The notes under the pieces are model-generated. The model ran no database searches, was not told where the DNA came from, and was given only the letters and a program-made list of their open reading frames with translations. A DNA stretch of 6,121 bases, taken from assembly GCA_021161085.1 (NCBI GenBank), contig JAGHBH010000150.1, forward strand, positions 1 to 6,121, read 5' to 3'. The DNA comes from Thermoplasmata archaeon. Lineage in GTDB: Archaea > Thermoplasmatota > Thermoplasmata > JAGHBH01. Position numbers and translations under genes: made by a program. Below, in pieces: positions 1 to 4,548 of this stretch; within the stretch, counting starts at the first letter, position 1; each line of letters opens with the position of its first letter.

Positions 1-1
1 G

Positions 2-682
2 GACACCAGCCTAAAGCCCACAGACATGATACCCTGCTTCCAGTACCGGATGACCGGGATAGACATAGACCCGGACAACACCCATTTCTACATAGGATCG
101 GCGGCCCCCGGCGGATATGTGTGGGTGTTTCCCAAGACCGAGGACAGCGCGAACGTCGGCATAGGGATGCTCTATGACAGGGTGAAGAAGCCCGGTGAGG
201 TGAAGGAATATCTGGACAGGTGGATAGCGTCCATGCCCGGTCTGGCCAAGGGCCAGGCGGTGGAGATGGTCGCCGGCGGTGTCAGTGTATGCCCCCCGCC
301 GGATGTGGTCTCCACCCACGGGCTGATGCTGGTGGGCGATGCGGCCCGGATGACGGACGCCATCACGGGCGGCGGCATCTCCCAGGCGTGCATAGCCGCC
401 AAGGAGGCCGGCGAGGTGGCGGCCCTGGCCGTGGAGAGCGGGGACGCCAGCGCGGAGTTCCTCCAGCAGTACGAGAAACGGTGGCGGCGGCTGCTGGAAA
501 ACTCCCTCTATAGGGACTGGATGGCCAAGGAGAAGATGGTCAAACTATCCGACGATGACCTCAACAAGATAATCTCCACCCTTGCCGAAGTCGGTGTGAA
601 GGATGTGACAGTCAGCGCCATCCTTGAGGCCCTCCAGGCGAAGCATCCCGATATAGTGGCGGAGTTCATGGACCTCCTCTGA
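2..682 (+). CDS. Geranylgeranyl reductase family flavoprotein, C-terminal part (5' truncated by window edge)
   Basis: This is the C-terminal ~226 residues of a FAD-dependent oxidoreductase; the reading frame is open to the left edge, so the N-terminal nucleotide-binding Rossmann segment is outside the window. What is seen: the motif GGYVWVFPK (nt ~110-136), matching the YxWxFPK substrate-site signature of geranylgeranyl reductases, followed by SANVGIG, and then GDAARMTDAITGGGISQA (nt ~338-391), the second FAD-contacting GD motif. The C-terminal ~70 residues are a charged helical tail typical of the family. Family members are usually about 390-450 residues, so roughly half is present. In archaea these enzymes reduce geranylgeranyl double bonds of di-O-geranylgeranylglycerol lipids, and some act on other isoprenoids; which substrate applies cannot be told here. 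The gene ends convergently with the protease gene, 54 bp away. Family call is firm, substrate is inference. Confidence 0.9.
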   Translation, partial: DTSLKPTDMIPCFQYRMTGIDIDPDNTHFYIGSAAPGGYVWVFPKTEDSANVGIGMLYDRVKKPGEVKEYLDRWIASMPGLAKGQAVEMVAGGVSVCPPPDVVSTHGLMLVGDAARMTDAITGGGISQACIAAKEAGEVAALAVESGDASAEFLQQYEKRWRRLLENSLYRDWMAKEKMVKLSDDDLNKIISTLAEVGVKDVTVSAILEALQAKHPDIVAEFMDLL

Positions 683-721
683 CCGCCCGTTCACACCGCC
701 TCCCCCTTCAGGCCTCCTCCT

Positions 722-750
722 TCAGAAGGCCAAGACTCAGAAGGCCAAGA
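722..750. repeat. Tandem 14-bp direct repeat across the protease stop codon
   Basis: The 14-mer TCAGAAGGCCAAGA occurs at 722-735 and again at 737-750, a 15-bp period. On the minus strand the second copy holds the last codons and TGA stop of the M50 protease (ILAF-stop), and the first copy repeats them in the same frame (VLAF-stop). This looks like a five-codon duplication just beyond the stop, giving a back-up in-frame stop. A role in termination is not evident, as there is no T-run on either strand. Confidence 0.8.
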
Positions 751-1432
751 TGAAGAGGAGGAAGGCCAGGGGGACCATGAGGGCGAGATAGACCCCCGGG
801 TCCCAGGCGATGACCTTTGAACCGTCCAGAGGGGGTATTGGGAGCATGTTGAAGAATCCCAGGAATATGTTGATATAGGATGCGAACCAGAATATCAGGA
901 AGAGGGGCGGCGGGAGGAGACCCCCCAGCAGTCTCAGGATGATGAGGAATACCACGCCCACCATGAGGTTGGTGGCCGGTCCGGCGGCGCTTATGATGCC
1001 GTTCTCCCTTTTGCTGGCCACTCCGCTGATATATACGGCTCCGGGGGCGGCGAAGAGGAATCCAGCAAAACCGCTGATGAGAGCCAGCAGGAGACCCATG
1101 TCCCAGGCACGAAATTCTGCCCAGCAGCCGTAGTGCTGTGCCGTATATTTGTGAGCCAGTTCATGGAGCAGGAATCCCGTCAACACGGCGACAAGGGCGA
1201 TGCCAAGAGCCCAGAAAACCTGTATCCTGGCACGCAGCAGGATAAGGGTGAAGGCAAAGGAGAGGACGGCCACGGCCTTCAGTATGTGCTCCTTCTCCTC
1301 CCTGCCGAAGGACATCTTCCTTCCGGGAACCCCTCTCCCATACATCCCCCCTCCATACCTCCGGCTGTAGGGATCGTAGGCGAAAGATATCCTGTATCCC
1401 GTTCTGCCGTCTCTTCTGTCCCACGGAGTCAT
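737..1432 (-). CDS. Membrane zinc metalloprotease, M50 / site-2 protease family
   Basis: The product is a 231-residue polytopic membrane protein. Visible hallmarks are the zinc-binding HELAH at residues 90-94 inside a hydrophobic helix, SAAGPATNL at 148-156 (the G-P-x-x-N motif), and NMLPIPPLDG at 195-204 with the third metal ligand D203, matching the NPxxxxDG signature. About five to six hydrophobic segments follow a polar N-terminus (residues 1-48) rich in Arg, Gly and Tyr. M50 enzymes cut substrate proteins within or next to the membrane; archaeal targets are mostly unknown. The minimal size, without PDZ or CBS domains, fits the short archaeal branch. I chose ATG 1432 because a TATA box and a purine-rich leader fit it; Met40 (codon 1313-1315, preceded by GGAAGG) is an alternative that would drop the unusual N-terminus. 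The gene is divergent from aIF5A and has no neighbour revealing its substrate. Confidence 0.9.
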   Translation of the reverse strand: MTPWDRRDGRTGYRISFAYDPYSRRYGGGMYGRGVPGRKMSFGREEKEHILKAVAVLSFAFTLILLRARIQVFWALGIALVAVLTGFLLHELAHKYTAQHYGCWAEFRAWDMGLLLALISGFAGFLFAAPGAVYISGVASKRENGIISAAGPATNLMVGVVFLIILRLLGGLLPPPLFLIFWFASYINIFLGFFNMLPIPPLDGSKVIAWDPGVYLALMVPLAFLLFILAF

Positions 1433-1443
1433 GGTAGGCCCTT

Positions 1444-1450
1444 CTCCCCC
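1444..1450 (-). promoter_or_regulatory. Possible ribosome binding site of the M50 protease
   Basis: On the minus strand GGGGGAG lies 11 nt before ATG 1432, followed by AAGGG closer in. It falls inside the short leader predicted from the TATA box and supports the 1432 start. The spacing is a little long, so this is moderate evidence. Confidence 0.45.
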
Positions 1451-1476
1451 ACTTTTTCCCTTCCTATTTCCCGTGG

Positions 1477-1489
1477 TATATTAACGTTT
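1477..1489 (-). promoter_or_regulatory. TATA/BRE-like promoter of the M50 protease
   Basis: Read on the minus strand, this is AAACGTTAATATA: a TTAATATA box (1484 to 1477) with an A-rich upstream element. An archaeal start site about 25-30 nt downstream would be near 1455, giving a leader of about 23 nt that contains the purine-rich ribosome binding site. The nine bases AAACGTTAA recur at the promoter of the PPC gene (2860-2868). Confidence 0.55.
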
Positions 1490-1512
1490 CTGTGGCCTCT
1501 GCTCGTGTGGGC

Positions 1513-1533
1513 GGATATAGAAGGATATAAAAA
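1513..1533 (+). promoter_or_regulatory. TATA box of aIF5A, with a second TATA-like copy upstream
   Basis: TATAAAAA at 1526-1533 is a strong archaeal TATA box in otherwise GC-rich DNA. The predicted transcription start near 1554 would leave a leader of about 13 nt that begins just before the Shine-Dalgarno. GGATATA occurs twice, at 1513-1519 and 1523-1529, exactly 10 bp apart, so an alternative or reinforcing TBP site one helical turn upstream is possible. Confidence 0.7.
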
Positions 1534-1554
1534 CCCCCCTTCTTTTCGGTTGCC

Positions 1555-1560
1555 GAGGAG
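1555..1560 (+). promoter_or_regulatory. Shine-Dalgarno of aIF5A
   Basis: GAGGAG lies 6 nt before ATG 1567, a good spacing, and decides for this start over the in-frame Met codon at 1579. Confidence 0.7.
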
Positions 1561-1566
1561 TGTCCT

Positions 1567-1953
1567 ATGTCTTGGACCATGGCCGAAGTCAGAGAGTTGA
1601 AGGTGAACAGATACATGGTGATAGACGACGAGCCCTGCAAGATCGTCGAGATGACCACCTCCAAACCCGGGAAACACGGCGAAGCCAAGGCCCGGATAGT
1701 GGCCATAGGAGTTTTCGACGGCCAGAAGAGGAGCGTGGTGTATCCCGTAAAGCACAAGGTGCAGGTGCCCATGGTGGACAAGAGGTCCGCCCAGGTGCTG
1801 GCCATAACGGGAGACGAGGTCCAGCTCATGGACATGGAGACCTACGAGACCTTCCACGTGCCCATCCCGGACGAATACAGGGACGCCCTGGAGCCCGGTA
1901 AGGAGATACAGTATCTGGAAGCCCTGGGTCGGAGGAAGATAACCCGGGTGTAG
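1567..1953 (+). CDS. eif5A: Translation factor aIF5A (hypusine-containing)
   Basis: This 128-residue protein is full length for an archaeal IF5A. The N-terminal SH3-like barrel carries the hypusination loop [12 protein letters not shown] at residues 32-43; K36, between G35 and H37, is the residue modified to deoxyhypusine/hypusine in the family. The C-terminal half (from about residue 70) is the OB/S1-like domain. aIF5A binds the ribosome and, by analogy with eIF5A and bacterial EF-P, relieves stalling at difficult peptide bonds such as polyproline; it acts in the cytoplasm. Start ATG 1567 is set by GAGGAG; Met5 is a weaker alternative and would give an N-terminus closer to many homologues. 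It is the first gene of a probable two-gene unit with an agmatinase-family gene 24 nt downstream, which fits the polyamine origin of hypusine. Deoxyhypusine synthase is not in the window. Confidence 0.96.
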   Translation: MSWTMAEVRELKVNRYMVIDDEPCKIVEMTTSKPGKHGEAKARIVAIGVFDGQKRSVVYPVKHKVQVPMVDKRSAQVLAITGDEVQLMDMETYETFHVPIPDEYRDALEPGKEIQYLEALGRRKITRV

Positions 1954-1977
1954 TCCCGGACCGCAGCCAGTGTCATC

Positions 1978-2868
1978 ATGTCCCCTTCCCCCCTCGTGTT
2001 CGCCGACGCCTCCTCCACCCTGGACGAGGCTTTTTTTGTCGTATTCGGGGTTCCCCTGGACCACACGGCGTCCTACCGGCCGGGTGCCAGGTTCGCACCC
2101 CGGGCCATAAGGGAATGCAGCTTCAACTTCGAAACCTACAACATGGGTCTGGATACGGACCTGAGGGATGTTCCGGTTCACGACATGGGCGACGTGGAAG
2201 AGGCGGCCCCCCGGGACATGCTGGCCGAGGCCAGGGAGACGTCACGGAGGATAGCGTCCATGGGGAAGATACCCCTGGCCCTGGGTGGAGAGCATTCCAT
2301 AACACCCCACGTGCTCGGAGGTCTGGCGGACGGCATCCGGGAAAGAGGCGAAAGGGCCGACATGCTGGCCGTGGTCTTCGACGCACACCTGGACTACAGG
2401 AGGGAATACCTCGGGGACAGGGAAAGTCACGCCTGTGCCGTCAGACGCATGGCGGAGATCCTGGGCGAGGAAAACGTCAGGGTCGTTGGCATCCGCTCCG
2501 CCGACAGGGAGGAGCTCCGGGAGGCGAAAGCAGGGGGGCTGGTCTGGCATACCCCCGAGGAAGCGGAGGATATGGGAGTGGAGAGCCTTCTGGAAAGCAT
2601 GCTGGAGGAGACCGGAGCGGAGAAGGTGTATCTCAGCCTGGATATAGACGCCATAGACCCCGCATACGCCCCCGGGACAGGCACGCCGGAGCCCTTCGGT
2701 CTCCATCCCAGGTTCGTTAGGGATTCCATAAGATACCTCGCCCCCTGGCTGGTGGGGATGGATGTCGTGGAGGTCTGCCCTCCGGCGGATAACGGCAACA
2801 CCTCCAGTCTGGCAGCACGGCTCATCAGGGAATTCCTGGGGGCGGTGTTCCTCCACAGTAAACGTTAA
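1978..2868 (+). CDS. speB: Agmatinase-family ureohydrolase
   Basis: The 296-residue protein has the usual length of the arginase/agmatinase superfamily. All binuclear Mn ligands are visible: H106 in GGEHS, D135, H137 and D139 in FDAHLDY, and D222 and D224 in SLDIDAIDPAYAPGTGTPEP. SHACAVRR (150-157) fits the agmatinase-type substrate loop. The family hydrolyses agmatine to putrescine and urea; in some archaea related enzymes act on N1-aminopropylagmatine or have been implicated in aIF5A modification, so the exact substrate is open. The signature reads GTPEPFG where GTPEPGG is usual. There is no clear Shine-Dalgarno before ATG 1978 and no separate TATA box in the 24-nt gap after aIF5A, so co-transcription is likely. 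A T7 tract lies at codons 18-20. The stop codon is embedded in the promoter of the next gene. Confidence 0.93.
   Translation: MSPSPLVFADASSTLDEAFFVVFGVPLDHTASYRPGARFAPRAIRECSFNFETYNMGLDTDLRDVPVHDMGDVEEAAPRDMLAEARETSRRIASMGKIPLALGGEHSITPHVLGGLADGIRERGERADMLAVVFDAHLDYRREYLGDRESHACAVRRMAEILGEENVRVVGIRSADREELREAKAGGLVWHTPEEAEDMGVESLLESMLEETGAEKVYLSLDIDAIDPAYAPGTGTPEPFGLHPRFVRDSIRYLAPWLVGMDVVEVCPPADNGNTSSLAARLIREFLGAVFLHSKR
2031..2037 (+). terminator. Intragenic T7 tract, possible archaeal termination/attenuation site
   Basis: Seven consecutive T lie 77 nt after the aIF5A stop, inside codons 18-20 (GCT TTT TTT) of the agmatinase gene. Archaeal RNA polymerase can terminate at oligo-T tracts without a hairpin, so partial termination here would yield a short aIF5A mRNA and less agmatinase message. 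It may equally be just coding sequence; no RNA evidence is available. Confidence 0.25.
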
Positions 2869-2870
2869 AT
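2860..2870 (+). promoter_or_regulatory. TATA-like promoter of the PPC gene, overlapping the agmatinase stop
   Basis: AAACGTTAAAT contains a TTAAAT box at 2865-2870 that includes the agmatinase TAA stop (2866-2868). Its first T is 29 nt before ATG 2894, so transcription would start at or next to the initiation codon, predicting a leaderless mRNA. The stretch before the ATG is pyrimidine-rich and has no Shine-Dalgarno, which agrees. Confidence 0.5.
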
Positions 2871-2893
2871 CTCCGCCGCCCTTCCTCTTCTTC

Positions 2894-3307
2894 ATGGAGT
2901 CTGCAAGGGAGCGGAATCTCATACTCGGGAGACTGGACGACGGGGAGGACATCTTCGACGGCATCCTCAGGGTCATGGAGGAGGAGGGAGCCAGATGCGG
3001 CGTGCTGTTGGGCGGAGTTGGCATGCTGAAAGAGGTCACCCTCTGCTACTTCGACGGTTCCAGATACATAGAGAGACAGCACCCCAAACCCATGGAGATA
3101 GTCTCCCTGGGGGGAAACGTCTCCCTGGAAGGAGCGCTGCATGTCCACTGCTCACTGGCAGACCGGGATTACAGGGTGGTGGGCGGACACCTGCACGGGG
3201 GCAGGGTGGCCAACGTGGTGGAGTTCCAGATGGCCGCCCTGGAGGATGTGGGGTTGAAGAGGGACTACGTGGACGCCGCCAGAACCAGGCTGCGGTTCGT
3301 CCGGTGA
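2894..3307 (+). CDS. PPC (DUF296) domain protein
   Basis: This 137-residue protein is a stand-alone PPC/DUF296 domain of typical length. Seen in order: an N-terminal RERNLILGRLDDGEDI strand-turn with a following helix, GGVGMLKEVTLCYFD (41-54), MEIVSLGGNVSLEG (67-80), and the His-rich ALHVHCSLADRDYRVVGGHLHGGRV (81-105, key residues H83, H85, H99 and H101). In solved prokaryotic PPC proteins the fold forms a trimer and the HxH...GGH histidines bind metal; plant relatives with AT-hook extensions bind DNA, but no AT-hook is present here. The archaeal function is not known and I do not assign one. ATG 2894 is chosen because the domain begins there and a TATA-like box is correctly placed; extending the frame upstream would overlap the agmatinase. 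Whether it also shares the agmatinase transcript is uncertain. Confidence 0.88.
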   Translation: MESARERNLILGRLDDGEDIFDGILRVMEEEGARCGVLLGGVGMLKEVTLCYFDGSRYIERQHPKPMEIVSLGGNVSLEGALHVHCSLADRDYRVVGGHLHGGRVANVVEFQMAALEDVGLKRDYVDAARTRLRFVR

Positions 3308-3320
3308 GAACCCCCCAGGG

Positions 3321-3327
3321 TTAAATA
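3321..3327 (+). promoter_or_regulatory. TATA-like promoter of the UbiA-family gene
   Basis: TTAAATA stands in the 41-nt gap after the PPC gene, with its first T 28 nt before GTG 3349. This is the same geometry as for the PPC gene, so a leaderless transcript beginning at the GTG is likely. If translation instead starts at ATG 3388, the leader would be about 38 nt. Confidence 0.5.
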
Positions 3328-3348
3328 CCCGTTGTCAGATAAGGGTCC

Positions 3349-4500
3349 GTGGCACATATTGTATCCAAACCATCCAGAGAGAAGAAGATGTATCCCGTGC
3401 TCCGGCTCGTCAGAATATACCAGGCTCCCATCACGGGAACAGCCCTTGTCCTGGGCGGCGTAGCCGGCGGAATCTACTCCCCCACCACCCTTACCGGTCT
3501 CTTCCTATCCGGACTGTTCCTCCATTTCTTCTTCTCGGCATCCAACGACATAATGGACGTCGATGAGGACAGGAAGCGGGGGAGCCTCAGAAACCATCCC
3601 CTGGCAGCAGGGGAGATCACCCCCAGAAAGGCCAACACCGTTGCATTCCTCTCCCTCCTGGCGGCGGCCCTGATATTCACCTCTCTATCGCTGTACGCCG
3701 GAACCGTCTCCGCCCCCCTGGTGTTCTTCCTCATGGGGGTTGTCCTCCTGTCCTCCTACAATGTGGTCAACAAGATGCTGCCGGGAACCGAGTTCCTCCT
3801 CATGCTGGGCTTCATATCCCTCTCCCTATCCGGCAGCGCCCTGGGAGGATTCCCCGACCCTCTCCTGGCCGTGCTGATATCCCTGCTCCTCGGGTTCCAC
3901 CTGCTGGTGCTGGTCACGGTGTTCAACGGCGTATGGGAGGCGAAGGACCGGGTGGAGGGCGAGAAGGCCCTGCTGTCCTTCATCCTGGGGGCCAGAAAGC
4001 GGGGCAACCGCTTCCTCTCCTCGCCCCTCTTTCTCATCTACAGCCTGGCGGTCCAGGGTGTCCTCCTTCTCCTTCTCCTCCTGCCCTTCACCCTGGGGGA
4101 CCTCCCCTACTGGAGGGGACAGCTGGCCCTGGTCTTCCTCCTCTACCTGGGAGGCATGCTGTTCGCCTACAGGGTGATAACCGCCCCCATATACGACGAG
4201 AACGTCATAGCCAGATCGGGCGTTTATTATTATATCACCATAGGAACCGCCCTCCCCATGCTGTTCGCCGCCGTCCATCCGGGAATAATGCTGCTGGCCC
4301 TACTGCCCTTCCTGGAGGTGGCGGCGGCCAAGAGGCTGCTTGGCGTCCCGGCGATGGCCCCCACCATGGCCGTGAAGGTCAAGACTTATACCAGGGCGGC
4401 CGCCCAGGGGAGGCAAGCGGGAGGACGGAGGACCGGCCCCACCGGGGGAAAGGACAGAAAGGCGGCCGGGAACACCAGGAGCGGGGGTGAGTGGCCTTGA
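3349..4500 (+). CDS. UbiA-superfamily membrane prenyltransferase
   Basis: The 383-residue product has about nine hydrophobic helices between residues ~28 and 335. The first Asp-rich motif is clear: SNDIMDVDEDRKRG, with N66, D67, D70 and D74, followed by HPLAAGEIT as in the UbiA 'RPLPSG' stretch. YNVVNKMLPGTEFLLMLGF (137-155) matches the post-motif loop. The second Asp motif is degenerate: WEAKDRVEGEK (196-206) instead of KDxxDxxGD. UbiA enzymes use Mg-bound polyprenyl diphosphate to prenylate a lipid, quinone, heme or sugar acceptor within the membrane; archaeal members include digeranylgeranylglyceryl phosphate synthase, but this protein is longer and diverged, so the acceptor is unassigned. 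The last ~40 residues are a Gly/Arg/Lys-rich, probably disordered cytoplasmic tail. GTG 3349 is placed by the TATA box; ATG 3388 (Met14), just before the conserved region, is the alternative start. The ammonia-lyase gene begins 48 nt downstream. Confidence 0.85.
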   Translation: MAHIVSKPSREKKMYPVLRLVRIYQAPITGTALVLGGVAGGIYSPTTLTGLFLSGLFLHFFFSASNDIMDVDEDRKRGSLRNHPLAAGEITPRKANTVAFLSLLAAALIFTSLSLYAGTVSAPLVFFLMGVVLLSSYNVVNKMLPGTEFLLMLGFISLSLSGSALGGFPDPLLAVLISLLLGFHLLVLVTVFNGVWEAKDRVEGEKALLSFILGARKRGNRFLSSPLFLIYSLAVQGVLLLLLLLPFTLGDLPYWRGQLALVFLLYLGGMLFAYRVITAPIYDENVIARSGVYYYITIGTALPMLFAAVHPGIMLLALLPFLEVAAAKRLLGVPAMAPTMAVKVKTYTRAAAQGRQAGGRRTGPTGGKDRKAAGNTRSGGEWP

Positions 4501-4535
4501 AAGAACCCGAGGGATATGGAACACCACGGAGGAAT

Positions 4536-4542
4536 GGAGGAG
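4536..4542 (+). promoter_or_regulatory. Shine-Dalgarno deciding the hutH start
   Basis: GGAGGAG lies 6 nt before ATG 4549, the best ribosome binding site in the window. The upstream in-frame ATGs at 4516 and 4534 have purine stretches too close (0-2 nt) to serve them, so 4549 is preferred. Confidence 0.7.
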
Positions 4543-4548
4543 AGCCAT

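Noticed and set aside
711..731. Possible hairpin GGCCT...AGGCC between the convergent genes as a terminator
   Set aside because: Only five base pairs with an 11-nt loop and no following T-run on either strand; likely chance within a repeat of GGCC-containing sequence.
1429..2181. 250-codon minus-strand frame over aIF5A
   Set aside because: It runs through the aIF5A promoter, the aIF5A gene and the agmatinase 5' end, is low-complexity (Gly, His, Leu, Val), and conflicts with well-supported genes.
2762..2893. Upstream extension of the PPC frame into the agmatinase gene
   Set aside because: The extra 44 residues have no PPC similarity and overlap the agmatinase C-terminus; ATG 2894 has a correctly spaced TATA-like box.
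2242..3039. Long open frame (265 codons) on the minus strand
   Set aside because: It lies antisense to the agmatinase and PPC genes, has no recognisable domain, and its composition is what GC-rich third positions produce opposite real genes.
3933..4490. 185-codon plus-strand frame inside the UbiA gene
   Set aside because: Pro/Gly-rich translation in an alternative frame of a clear membrane protein gene; no independent start signal or domain.
4516..4548. His/Glu-rich N-terminal extension of HutH (MEHHGG...)
   Set aside because: The upstream ATG lacks a properly spaced ribosome site, while ATG 4549 has GGAGGAG at 6 nt and gives the usual family length and residue numbering.
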